From NCBI GenBank assembly GCA_024643595.1, contig JAHEMS010000003.1, positions 1-24,384 on the forward strand: a DNA stretch of 24,384 nt, read 5' to 3'. The stretch comes from Bacteroidota bacterium (lineage in GTDB: Bacteria; Bacteroidota; Bacteroidia; Cytophagales; Cyclobacteriaceae). Below the pieces are notes generated by a model, which did not search any database, was not told the origin of the DNA, and saw only the letters and a program-made list of their open reading frames with translations. The first letter of the stretch is position 1. Every line of letters starts with the position of its first letter. The position numbers and the translations under genes are program-made. Shown one piece after another: positions 8,056 to 15,771 of this stretch.

Positions 8056-8796
8056 TTAATTTTTCGCTACGATAAATTGTTCAAGATCTTTAAGCTTAAG
8101 TATCCCTTCATAGTAGGCTTTACCAAATATAACTCCGAACAATCCCATGTCATTTAGCTTTTTGATGTCATCAACGCCACGTACCCCTCCGCTGGCTAGC
8201 ACTTTCAGATCCTTAAATTGATCAACAATTTCCTGATAGAAAGAAAAAGCGGGTCCTTCAAGAACGCCATCTCGGGAAACATCAGTGGACTTCACATATT
8301 TTAAACCCCGGTCATAAAAATACTGGAGATGATCAAATAATGTTATTTCTGATTTGTTCAACCAACCGCGAAAGGCAATATTTTTGGATATTATATCGGT
8401 AACATCCGCGCCCAAAGTCATTTTTTCTCTACCATATGACATAATCCATGAGGCGAATAACTCTGGATTAGTGACAGCAATGCTAGAGGCGGTGATATAA
8501 TCAGCACCGAATTCATAGGCTTTGCCAATATCGCCATCCGTACAAATTCCACCTGTGAAATCGATCTTCAGATCAGTATGACCTGCAATGGCTTCAAGCA
8601 CATGATAATTTTTGGGACTGCCTTTCTCTGCACCATCCAAATCCACCAAATGGACAACTTCAATTCCATGAGACTCAAATCGTTTTGCTAAGTCTAAAGG
8701 ATTTTCATTATAAGCTTTTTCGCTGGACGGATCGCCCTTCCTCATTTTAACAACTTTTCCGCGTCGGATGGCTATGGAAGGTATTACCTGTATCAT
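8056..8796 (-). CDS. hisA: HisA-like ProFAR isomerase family protein lacking the general-base Asp
   Basis: A 246-aa (beta/alpha)8 barrel of the HisA/HisF family; HisA isomerises ProFAR to PRFAR in histidine synthesis. Clear family signatures are YNENPLDLAKRF (29-40), HLVDLDGAEKG (49-59), FTGGICTDGD (80-89), TLGADV (127-132), STDVSRDGVLEGP (170-182) and ASGGVRGVDD (201-210), so both phosphate-binding loops and the equivalents of HisA Asp127 (D131) and Thr164 (T171) are kept. The first strand, however, reads VIPSIAIRRGK, where HisA has PAIDL. The general-base Asp (Asp8 of Thermotoga HisA) is therefore Ala9. No other his gene is nearby. It may be a HisA paralogue with another reaction, a binding protein, or an odd HisA. 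Fold assignment is firm; activity is doubtful. Confidence 0.85.
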   Translation of the reverse strand: MIQVIPSIAIRRGKVVKMRKGDPSSEKAYNENPLDLAKRFESHGIEVVHLVDLDGAEKGSPKNYHVLEAIAGHTDLKIDFTGGICTDGDIGKAYEFGADYITASSIAVTNPELFASWIMSYGREKMTLGADVTDIISKNIAFRGWLNKSEITLFDHLQYFYDRGLKYVKSTDVSRDGVLEGPAFSFYQEIVDQFKDLKVLASGGVRGVDDIKKLNDMGLFGVIFGKAYYEGILKLKDLEQFIVAKN

Positions 8797-8894
8797 TTAA
8801 TTGTCAATTACATTGATATTTCAAAAATACCACCACTTATTAGATTCAATAGAAGTTTTGACAGGAAATTCAAAAAATATAACAAAATTGATTT

Positions 8895-9443
8895 TTACTT
8901 AACAGAGAATGGAACCGCGACTACGATATTATCCCAAATAAAAGTTAACTCGTGATCCTCGCCCATTTTACCAACTTCAATAGTGAATTGTTCGACTTCT
9001 TTATCAATGGCAACTACTGGAGCATCTAATGTGAGTACATCTTTTTCCGGGTTACGGTTTGCCTCACCATTAAATCCAACACCCCATTGCCCTGACTCAG
9101 AGTTAAACAAGATTGTCCATTTTTGTTCTTCAGGAATAGTGAAGATACTGTACTTTCCGGCTTTCAACGAATTATCTCCAAAAGTCAGATCTTTATTGGT
9201 TTCGAAAGTAGTGGCTTCATTTGCCCCGGTTCTCCAAACTTTTCCATAGGGAACTAGTTCACCGAAGATGATCCTGCCTTTTTTGAAAGGACGATTATAG
9301 ATAATTGATATTTTTAAATCACCTTTTTCAAATTTTACTTCATCCTCCGGGCTCGCTTTTTTAGTGTAAACAGTCATATAATAAGTAAGAGAACAGAGAA
9401 TAAGCACTAAAATGACGCCTAAAACGAGAAGAAATTTCTTCAT
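8895..9443 (-). CDS. DUF2911 family membrane-anchored protein
   Basis: A 182-aa protein with one N-terminal membrane segment (about residues 4-25) and an exported domain. The domain carries the DUF2911 hallmarks: SIIYNRPFKKGRIIFGELVP (about 47-66), then GKVWRTGANEATTF (about 68-81), LKAGKYSIFTIP (about 93-104) and W(T/G)ILFN. No lipobox or signal peptidase site is convincing, so it is probably an inner-membrane-anchored periplasmic protein. The biochemical role of DUF2911 is not established. It precedes the HisA-like gene on the same strand by 98 bases, too far to claim an operon. Upstream it diverges from the 35-aa peptide gene. Confidence 0.88.
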   Translation of the reverse strand: MKKFLLVLGVILVLILCSLTYYMTVYTKKASPEDEVKFEKGDLKISIIYNRPFKKGRIIFGELVPYGKVWRTGANEATTFETNKDLTFGDNSLKAGKYSIFTIPEEQKWTILFNSESGQWGVGFNGEANRNPEKDVLTLDAPVVAIDKEVEQFTIEVGKMGEDHELTFIWDNIVVAVPFSVK

Positions 9444-9518
9444 GACATAGTTTATTTATTGTTCCAATGATGACAATTTGCTAAAATAAGATTTCGAGTT
9501 TACAATTTTTAAAGGTCA

Positions 9519-9553
9519 TTTTGCAAATATTCTGTTAGTAGACTTTAAATTTG
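9519..9553 (+). promoter_or_regulatory. Bacteroidota-type promoter for the 35-aa peptide and LOG genes
   Basis: TAAATTTG at 9546-9553 fits the -7 consensus TAnnTTTG exactly, and TTTTG at 9519-9523 is a -33 candidate with a 22-base gap, near the expected spacing. Transcription would begin near 9560, giving a leader of about 25 bases before the ATG at 9585. Confidence 0.45.
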
Positions 9554-9584
9554 TTATTTCGTACATAACCTAATATTCCAAATC

Positions 9585-9692
9585 ATGTCAGTTTTCGGTG
9601 TAGTAATTGCCCTCTTTATCTTAGCGATTGTTTCTGTTTGGGTGTTTCCCAATAGAAAAGTAAGCGATAACGAGCACGACATTAAGCACTAA
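9585..9692 (+). CDS. 35-aa single-pass membrane peptide
   Basis: Short frame with an ATG start. MSVFGVVIALFILAIVSVWV forms one membrane helix (about residues 3-20), followed by FPNRKVSDNEHDIKH, a charged tail with two His and several acidic residues. By the positive-inside rule the RK after the helix would be cytosolic. I do not recognise it. Its size and shape recall the small accessory subunits of respiratory complexes (CcoQ/CcoS types), but no such motif or neighbour supports that. A good -7 promoter element lies 32 bases upstream and the LOG gene starts 14 bases after its stop, so it is probably the first gene of a two-gene transcript. Confidence 0.6.
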   Translation: MSVFGVVIALFILAIVSVWVFPNRKVSDNEHDIKH

Positions 9693-9706
9693 TTGTTCAT
9701 ACTTCA

Positions 9707-10249
9707 ATGAACATTTGTGTCTTCTGTGGTTCAGCGGCCGGTAATAGACAGGCTTATGTCAATGCTGCCATAGAGGTGGGTTCACTGATTTATAACTCAG
9801 GATCATCACTGGTTTACGGTGGTGGCAACATTGGTTTGATGGGCATCGTAGCTGACGAAGTAATGAGGCGGGGCGGCAATGTAATTGGCATAATTCCGGA
9901 TTTTCTTTTGCAAAGAGAGGTGGCCCATAAAGGCATAACCCATCTTGAGGTTGTAAACAGCATGCACGAACGAAAAAGGCGAATGGCGGATTTGGCAAAT
10001 GCTTTCATCGCTTTGCCAGGGGGCTGGGGCACATTGGATGAACTGGCTGAAATTCTTACCTGGAAGCAATTGGGGTTAATTCATGCTTCCGTTGGTTTAT
10101 TAAATATACAAGGGTACTTCAACCCGCTTATTCAGCAAATGAGACTCATGGTAGATGAAGGATTCCTGAACGCCAAAAATTTAGATCAACTAATTATTTC
10201 TGAAAGTCCTCAACAACTACTCAACCATCTTGGAGTAATTACAGTTTAA
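9707..10249 (+). CDS. LOG family nucleoside-monophosphate phosphoribohydrolase
   Basis: A 180-aa cytosolic Rossmann-like enzyme of the LOG (lonely guy)/TIGR00730 family. Characterised members cleave the N-glycosidic bond of cytokinin riboside 5'-monophosphates or AMP to release the base and ribose 5-phosphate. The active-site signature PGGxGTxxE is present as PGGWGTLDE (104-112), and the preceding helix HERKRRM (87-93) supplies the conserved basic residues. The N-terminal CVFCGSAAG and YGGGNIGLMG (37-46) form the nucleotide-binding strand-loop. Length is normal. The substrate in this organism cannot be read from sequence. Probably co-transcribed with the 35-aa peptide upstream. Confidence 0.93.
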   Translation: MNICVFCGSAAGNRQAYVNAAIEVGSLIYNSGSSLVYGGGNIGLMGIVADEVMRRGGNVIGIIPDFLLQREVAHKGITHLEVVNSMHERKRRMADLANAFIALPGGWGTLDELAEILTWKQLGLIHASVGLLNIQGYFNPLIQQMRLMVDEGFLNAKNLDQLIISESPQQLLNHLGVITV

Positions 10250-10301
10250 AGCATAAGCATTTATAAAAAAATCTTAGCTTTAAATAAAGCCATTCTGCTG
10301 T

Positions 10302-11543
10302 ATGGGTTCAAAAAAAGTAGTCGGGTGTTTTCTTTTTCTAATAGCGAGTATTTCATCTTGCTATTCCCAGATATTGGGTTTCTCACTGCCTGAAGGCAAA
10401 TCCAAAGTGCAGTTTCCAATAGAGGTGTTCAATAACCTCGTCGTTGTTCCAATAGTTTTGAATGGTCAATTGCCGCTGAAGTTTATTCTTGATACAGGGG
10501 TGCGAACAGCCATTCTAACAGAAAAAGCCTACAGTGATATTCTCAATCTTCAATATTCCAGAAAATATACCATTGCAGGACCAGGTGGAGAAAAGGTGGT
10601 AGATGCTTACGTTACAAACAATGTAACTTTTGATATGCCAGGCGTACATGGTCAAGGCCACGCTATGCTTGTACTGGATAAGGATTATCTGGAACTTAGA
10701 AATTACATGGGAACAGATGTTCATGGTATTTTAGGATACGAGTTGTTCAGTCGATTTATCATAAAGATTGATTATGAAAAAAAGTTGCTTACGCTTATGC
10801 AACCGGATCGATTTAAACCGAGTAAAAGACTTACCTGGTTACCAATAACTGTTGAAGATACCAAGCCTTATATTGTTGTTGGCGTGCAAATGAATGATTC
10901 AACATCTCTTTCCGCAAAACTTTTGGTAGACAGTGGTGCCAGTCACGGAATCTTTCTGGAAGCGGGATCCAATCCAAAAATTAAAGTTCCAACAAAACAC
11001 GTATCAGCCGTGATAGGCAGAGGACTTGGAGGTGAGATCACCGGTCAAATAGCACGGATCAAATCGCTTGAAATAGGCAACTTTTCAATTAAAGGAGTTA
11101 TAGCAAACTTTCCCGATCAAGAGACATACATTGATACGCTTAAGACCAGTCGAAATGTTTATAGAAATGGCTCCATAGGTGGAGACATGCTAAGCAGATT
11201 TACTGTTATTTTTAATTTCCCTGGAGAAAGATTATATCTGAAAAAGAACTCCAGCTTAAAGAAGGAATTCTATTTTAGTTTAAGCGGTCTAACATTACGT
11301 GCGCGCGGTGCACGGTTAAGGAATTTTGAAATTTCAGAGGTAAGGGAAAGTTCCCTGGCAGAAAAAGCAGACATCAGAAAAGGGGATCGGATTTTAATGG
11401 TCAATGGATTAAGCGTTGATGAACTTGATTTAAATGAAATCAATGGCTTACTAAATTCAAAACCAGGAAGGAAAATAAACCTGCTTATTCAACGTGATGG
11501 CATTAAGTCAAAAAAGGAATTTAAGTTGGAAAATATTATATAA
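10302..11543 (+). CDS. Exported retropepsin-like aspartyl protease with C-terminal PDZ domain
   Basis: A 413-aa protein with an N-terminal signal (1-22). ISSC (17-20) could be a lipobox, or cleavage could follow YSQ. Two clan AA aspartic-protease half-sites are visible: FILDTGVRTAIL (61-72) and LLVDSGASHGIFL (207-219). Catalytic Asp64 and Asp210 could form a single-chain, two-lobed enzyme. GYELFSRFIIKIDY (145-158) and GGDMLSRFTVIFNF are the matching C-terminal strands of each lobe. Residues about 330-410 form a PDZ domain (SLAEKADIRKGDRILMVNGL), probably binding peptide C-termini. This architecture is common among uncharacterised Bacteroidota proteins; substrates are unknown. It is transcribed 52 bases after the LOG gene; only a weak -7-like TAGCTTTA (10275-10282) lies between them. 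Confidence 0.88.
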   Translation: MGSKKVVGCFLFLIASISSCYSQILGFSLPEGKSKVQFPIEVFNNLVVVPIVLNGQLPLKFILDTGVRTAILTEKAYSDILNLQYSRKYTIAGPGGEKVVDAYVTNNVTFDMPGVHGQGHAMLVLDKDYLELRNYMGTDVHGILGYELFSRFIIKIDYEKKLLTLMQPDRFKPSKRLTWLPITVEDTKPYIVVGVQMNDSTSLSAKLLVDSGASHGIFLEAGSNPKIKVPTKHVSAVIGRGLGGEITGQIARIKSLEIGNFSIKGVIANFPDQETYIDTLKTSRNVYRNGSIGGDMLSRFTVIFNFPGERLYLKKNSSLKKEFYFSLSGLTLRARGARLRNFEISEVRESSLAEKADIRKGDRILMVNGLSVDELDLNEINGLLNSKPGRKINLLIQRDGIKSKKEFKLENII

Positions 11544-11607
11544 AACAGATTCATTTTTTGAAAGGTTATTTATTCGATTTTAAACTTTAAAAAGGGTAAT
11601 TCGGAAA

Positions 11608-12717
11608 ATGAATCGGATAATAATTATTGGAGGTGGATTATCCGGATTGATTTCAGCTCATCTTCTTAATGATGCGGGAATGGATGTTATGGTAATCGAA
11701 AAAAAGGCATATCCTTTTCACAGGGTGTGTGGAGAGTATATCTCAAGCGAAGCAATACCATTTCTTAAATCATTGCATCTCTTTCCTTCAGAATATGCCC
11801 CTCCTGTAATCACTAAATTTCAGCTCACGTCAGTCAATGGCAAGGCTGCGCAACTCCCGTTGAATTCAGGGGGTTTTGGGATTAGTCGCTATACGTTTGA
11901 TAATTTTCTTTATAAAAAAGCGCTTGGAAAGGGTGTTCGGTTTTTACTGAATACCGAAGCAGACCAAGTATCATTTGAAGATAATCAGTTTAAAGTACGT
12001 GCCGGACAAAGTATATTGAATGCTGATTTGGTCATTGGTTCATTTGGAAAACGTTCGAGACTGGATACCACTATGAAAAGGGGGTTTATACAAAATCGAT
12101 CCCCTTATGCTGGCGTGAAGTATCATATCCGCACCGATCAACCTACTGATCTCATTTCACTTCATAATTTCAAAGATGGCTATTGTGGCATCAGCCAGGT
12201 GGAAGATCAGAAATTCACGTTGTGTTATCTCACCCATAGGGATAACCTTAAAAAGTATGGCAATATTAAATTGATGGAAGAGTCTGTATTGTATAAAAAT
12301 CCATTTTTGAAATCTCTTTTTCAAAATGCCGACTTTCTATATGACCGTCCTGAAGTGATCAATGAGATTTCTTTTGCCAATAAGAAACGGGTTGAAAAGC
12401 ATGTAATCATGGCGGGCGATGCGGCAGGTATGATCGCTCCATTGTGTGGAAACGGAATGGCCATGGCCATGCATTCTGGAAAGGTGCTTAGTGAATTGGT
12501 AATACAATTTATGAACGGCAACATTTCGCGAGAACAATTGGAGAATCTTTATCGTCAGCGATGGAAGAAATTATTTGCTCGTCGGCTTTGGGTTGGGCGC
12601 CAACTGCAGCATCTTTTTGGAGCAGAGTGGACTTCTAACTTCGCCGTTAACCTGATGAAGAATGTTAAGCCAGTTGCGGGTTATTTGATTAACCAATCAC
12701 ATGGTTCGCCATTTTAA
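11608..12717 (+). CDS. FAD-dependent oxidoreductase of the monooxygenase / geranylgeranyl-reductase superfamily
   Basis: A 369-aa soluble flavoprotein. The FAD dinucleotide-binding motif GGGLSGLISAHLL (8-20) ends at Glu31 of VIEKK. HRVCGEYISSEA (38-49) is a Cys-Gly-Glu motif seen in flavoproteins that sit with type III polyketide synthases. The second FAD motif is GDAAGMIAPLCGNGMAMAM (270-288). The C-terminal part is short and lacks a membrane anchor. Two genes on, the locus contains a UbiA prenyltransferase, a type III PKS and a methyltransferase, so it probably hydroxylates or oxidises the polyketide product, as SrsC does for Streptomyces phenolic lipids. Alternatively it could reduce an isoprenoid chain. 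The superfamily is certain; the substrate is inferred from context. Confidence 0.88.
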   Translation: MNRIIIIGGGLSGLISAHLLNDAGMDVMVIEKKAYPFHRVCGEYISSEAIPFLKSLHLFPSEYAPPVITKFQLTSVNGKAAQLPLNSGGFGISRYTFDNFLYKKALGKGVRFLLNTEADQVSFEDNQFKVRAGQSILNADLVIGSFGKRSRLDTTMKRGFIQNRSPYAGVKYHIRTDQPTDLISLHNFKDGYCGISQVEDQKFTLCYLTHRDNLKKYGNIKLMEESVLYKNPFLKSLFQNADFLYDRPEVINEISFANKKRVEKHVIMAGDAAGMIAPLCGNGMAMAMHSGKVLSELVIQFMNGNISREQLENLYRQRWKKLFARRLWVGRQLQHLFGAEWTSNFAVNLMKNVKPVAGYLINQSHGSPF

Positions 12718-12845
12718 TGCTTCACCTGGGATGACGTTCATCTTATTGATTCTTTATTGATATCGCATAATATTTGAGACTCGTGAATAGTTTATGATGA
12801 CGTGGTTACTTACTTTGGGGAAATGAGTACAAAAATTTTTCTGAA

Positions 12846-13685
12846 ATGTTCTTTAAGATTTCCTTAGCCGAATGGTCGCTGCATAATGCTTTGTTTGCGA
12901 GAGAGTTTGATAATCTCGATTTTCCAGCCAAGGCTAAAAATGAATTTGGCATCAGTGCAGTGGAATATGTGAACCAGTTTTTTATGGATAAGGCAATGGA
13001 TAATGCGTATCTGGGCGAATTGAAAAATCGGGCTGGTGATGTTGGGGTTACTAATTTGCTGATCATGATTGACGGAGAAGGTGAAATTGCCAGTCCGGTG
13101 GAGAAAACACGAATCCGGGCTATAGAAAATCATTATAAATGGGTGGAGGCTGCGAAATTCCTCGGATGCCATGCTATACGTGTGAATTGCTTTGGAGGCA
13201 ATATTGCCGAGGAAGCTGCCAAGGCCTCGGCAGAAAGTTTGCGCAAACTGAGTGAATTTGCATTACCGTTTGGTATTAGTGTATGCGTAGAAAATCATGG
13301 AGGCTTTTCGTCTGATGGTCTATGGCTATCGACCCTTATGAAAGACGTAGGAATGACAAATTGTGGTACACTCCCCGATTTTGGTAATTTCTGTATAAGA
13401 CGTGAAAAAGTGGATCAATGGGAATCCCCTTGTGTGGAGCAGTACGATCAGTACAAAGGAGTTGAGGAGATAATGCCTTTTGCGAAAGGGGTAAGTGCCA
13501 AAGCTTCAGAATTTGATGATGATGGCAATTGCATAGAAACGGATTACCTGAAAATGATACGCATCATCAAAGAAGCAGGCTACAAAGGCCATCTTGGTAT
13601 AGAGTACAGTGGGGGTACATTAAGTGAACCGGATGGAATAAAAGCGACTATGGATTTGCTTGAACGGGTTGCAAAATTGGTTTAG
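12846..13685 (+). CDS. Sugar phosphate isomerase/epimerase-like TIM barrel
   Basis: A 279-aa xylose-isomerase-like (AP endonuclease 2 superfamily) barrel. It opens KISLAEWSLHNALF (4-17), has VCVENHGGFSSDG (146-158) with probable metal ligand Glu149, TLPDFGNF (175-182) with Asp178 and GIEYSGG (251-257) with Glu253. The strand that often carries a metal-ligand His reads GVSAKASEF (215-223), with no His. The family isomerises or epimerises sugars and related polyols and is often unassignable from sequence. It lies 128 bases after the FAD oxidoreductase and ends 7 bases from the opposing UbiA gene. It could be an unrelated housekeeping gene inserted in the locus, or act on a sugar-like or enolisable intermediate. 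Cytosolic: no signal peptide. Confidence 0.85.
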   Translation: MFFKISLAEWSLHNALFAREFDNLDFPAKAKNEFGISAVEYVNQFFMDKAMDNAYLGELKNRAGDVGVTNLLIMIDGEGEIASPVEKTRIRAIENHYKWVEAAKFLGCHAIRVNCFGGNIAEEAAKASAESLRKLSEFALPFGISVCVENHGGFSSDGLWLSTLMKDVGMTNCGTLPDFGNFCIRREKVDQWESPCVEQYDQYKGVEEIMPFAKGVSAKASEFDDDGNCIETDYLKMIRIIKEAGYKGHLGIEYSGGTLSEPDGIKATMDLLERVAKLV

Positions 13686-13692
13686 ATCACCG

Positions 13693-14589
13693 CTAAAAGA
13701 GCTGGGCAATATGACTGTTTTCCAGAAAAAACCAAATAAAAAATCCATTGAGACACAGCGCGGATAAAAAGTTAAGCCACATGGTATTTGTAAAATTTGC
13801 CTTCATTGGATCTTTAAGAATGAAGATAAACCAAACTAAAAAGAAAATCACAACCGGAGCCAATGAGGCAAGGAATATAATTCCATATCGAATTTCGAAA
13901 TTGGAATAGAAATACCACACATAACAAGCGGCTGCCAGTGTGAAGATGATTAATACAAAAGTAAAAGTGCCCCTGATACCCAGCATTAAACTAAGGGTAC
14001 GGTCGCCCCGCCGAGCATCTTCCTCGTGTTGATAGACCTGAGTCATCGGGTAAGTACCTAATAAAATAATTGTAGAAAGTAAAGCAGGTATGATCACATG
14101 GGTATTCAACAAATTTTCGATTTCAAAACCGTTGATGCCCACGTAGCACATAAGAAAAGTGAAGAACCCCTGAAAGAGACCAACAGTAATCCATCCGATA
14201 ATGGGAAATTTCTTTAATCGAATTGCGGGATGACTGTAGGCTTTTGAGACCAGACCGTAAATCAACAACATTATCGCGAATAATGCATTGATTTTAATAA
14301 AGCCAAGAACGATAGCAATTGCGTCAAAGAGCAGTGATAAGTAATAGAGACCTTCATCTACGGGTGGAGGATTTTTCAATCCGCCAATGCTTTTTTCATC
14401 TTTATCGAAATAGCTGTTAAATCCATTGCTGGCCGGATAAAGTAATAGGTGAATGATGATAAAGGACCACAATAACCTGCTTTCACCAAAATTGGGGGAT
14501 ACACCCAATGCGAATAAGTAAACTGGCATGAGAAAGAAAGAAAACGAAATACGTAAGTGAACCCAGGCTGATCGTGAAAACATATTCAT
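13693..14589 (-). CDS. UbiA-family prenyltransferase
   Basis: A 298-aa integral membrane protein with about eight or nine hydrophobic segments. First Asp-rich motif: NSYFDKDEKSIGG (58-70), corresponding to NDxxDRDxD of UbiA with Ser and Lys at the variable ends. Second motif: YQHEEDARRGDRT (186-198), corresponding to DxxxD. Both bind Mg-prenyl diphosphate. UbiA enzymes attach an isoprenoid chain to an aromatic or other acceptor. It is transcribed away from the type III PKS, with 76 bases between the two start codons, so the pair may share a regulated divergent promoter. The acceptor is plausibly the polyketide made next door, but it could also be a quinone or chlorophyll-type substrate unrelated to the PKS. 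An ATG two codons downstream (14583) is an alternative start. Confidence 0.88.
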   Translation of the reverse strand: MNMFSRSAWVHLRISFSFFLMPVYLFALGVSPNFGESRLLWSFIIIHLLLYPASNGFNSYFDKDEKSIGGLKNPPPVDEGLYYLSLLFDAIAIVLGFIKINALFAIMLLIYGLVSKAYSHPAIRLKKFPIIGWITVGLFQGFFTFLMCYVGINGFEIENLLNTHVIIPALLSTIILLGTYPMTQVYQHEEDARRGDRTLSLMLGIRGTFTFVLIIFTLAAACYVWYFYSNFEIRYGIIFLASLAPVVIFFLVWFIFILKDPMKANFTNTMWLNFLSALCLNGFFIWFFLENSHIAQLF

Positions 14590-14653
14590 CTGAATATTGA
14601 CCGTTCAAGATAATGATTTGATATTTCTCTAATCAAAATGAGCCCTTTTTTGT

Positions 14654-14661
14654 TATACTTG
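14654..14661 (+). promoter_or_regulatory. Near-consensus -7 element (TATACTTG) before the type III PKS gene
   Basis: TATACTTG matches TAnnTTTG at seven of eight positions and lies only 4 bases before the ATG at 14666. If it is used, the transcript would begin at or next to the start codon, so it would be leaderless or nearly so. No good -33 partner was found. Weak call. Confidence 0.25.
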
Positions 14662-14665
14662 ATGA

Positions 14666-15769
14666 ATGAGTTTTATTACCTCCCTGGGCACGGCACATCC
14701 ACAAAACAAATTTAGCCAGGATGCCATTGCAGAATTTATGATTCGTGCCATGCAGATGAATAACGATGAAGCCCGCAGGCTTCATACCCTTTTTCGTAAA
14801 ACAGGGATAGCAACAAGATACTCCGTTATTGCTGATTATGGAAAAGAGAATGACTATGACTTTTATTCAAACAATAATGATTTTGAGCCATTTCCTTCAA
14901 CCGCGAAAAGGCTTCAGTTATATCGGGAACATGCGTTGTCATTGAGCTTAAAATCTATCAATAATTGCTTCGACAAATTAAAAGTCATCGATAAAAAATC
15001 GATCACTCACTTGGTTGTCGTGAGTTGCACCGGAATGTATGCACCAGGTTTGGATATTGATCTTGTAAGGGCTTTGGAATTGCCATCCTCCACAAGGCGG
15101 TTATGCATCAACTTCATGGGATGTTACGCTGCCTTTAATGGCTTGAAACAAGCAGATATCATTTGTAGTGCCGATCCTAAAGCAAAAGTCTTGGTCGTTT
15201 GCACCGAGTTATGCACCATTCATTTTCAAAAACAAAACACAGAAGATAATTTGTTGGCAAATGCACTTTTTGCAGATGGATCTGCGGCCCTATTAGTGGA
15301 AACATTTCCACGCAAAGGATTGAATTTAAAACCAGTTAGCTTTTATTGTGATCTTGCTTCTGATGGTGAGCAGGACATGGCTTGGACAATTGGTGATTTT
15401 GGATTTGAAATGCGCTTATCCTCCTATGTGCCCGAGGTTATTCAACGGGGCATCAAATCACTAACACAGTCTTTGTTGGATCAGATTTCATATTCGTTTC
15501 AGGACATCAGTTATTATGCCATTCATCCTGGTGGAAAAAAAATACTGGAAGTAATTGAACAGGAGCTGCATCTTAACAAGGAACAAAACAAACCTGCCTA
15601 CGAGGTGCTTCGCAATTATGGAAACATGTCCTCGCCGACAGTACTGTTTGTATTAAATGAAGTGTGTAAAAACCTGGAGCTATCAGATGAAAGAAAGAAA
15701 ATTTTAAGTTTTGCTTTCGGACCAGGTCTCACATTGGAAAGCATGATATTGGAAATTCAGCATCACTGA
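14666..15769 (+). CDS. Type III polyketide synthase (chalcone/stilbene synthase family)
   Basis: A 367-aa homodimeric thiolase-fold enzyme that extends an acyl-CoA starter with malonyl-CoA and cyclises the chain to a resorcinol, phloroglucinol or pyrone. The catalytic triad is complete: Cys153 in NFMGCYAAFNGL (149-160), His287 in YAIHPGGKK (284-292) and Asn320 in NYGNMSSPTVLFVL (317-330). The C-terminal FGPGLTLES (351-359) is the family glycine loop. Length is near the usual 350-400 aa. It is followed after 2 bases by a methyltransferase gene (TGA-TC-ATG), a clear operon. Starter specificity cannot be read reliably. Small residues around the active site (MGCYAAFNG) would be compatible with long-chain alkyl starters, as in alkylresorcinol and alkylpyrone synthases, but this is an inference. 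Confidence 0.95.
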   Translation: MSFITSLGTAHPQNKFSQDAIAEFMIRAMQMNNDEARRLHTLFRKTGIATRYSVIADYGKENDYDFYSNNNDFEPFPSTAKRLQLYREHALSLSLKSINNCFDKLKVIDKKSITHLVVVSCTGMYAPGLDIDLVRALELPSSTRRLCINFMGCYAAFNGLKQADIICSADPKAKVLVVCTELCTIHFQKQNTEDNLLANALFADGSAALLVETFPRKGLNLKPVSFYCDLASDGEQDMAWTIGDFGFEMRLSSYVPEVIQRGIKSLTQSLLDQISYSFQDISYYAIHPGGKKILEVIEQELHLNKEQNKPAYEVLRNYGNMSSPTVLFVLNEVCKNLELSDERKKILSFAFGPGLTLESMILEIQHH

Positions 15770-15771
15770 TC

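Noticed and set aside
10278..10291. Small hairpin GCTTT-AAAT-AAAGC between the LOG and protease genes
   Set aside because: Stem of only 5 AT-rich pairs and no T-run after it, so not a credible terminator.
12810..12817. TTACTTTG as a -7 element for the TIM-barrel gene
   Set aside because: Lacks the invariant A at the second position and has no -33 partner at proper distance.
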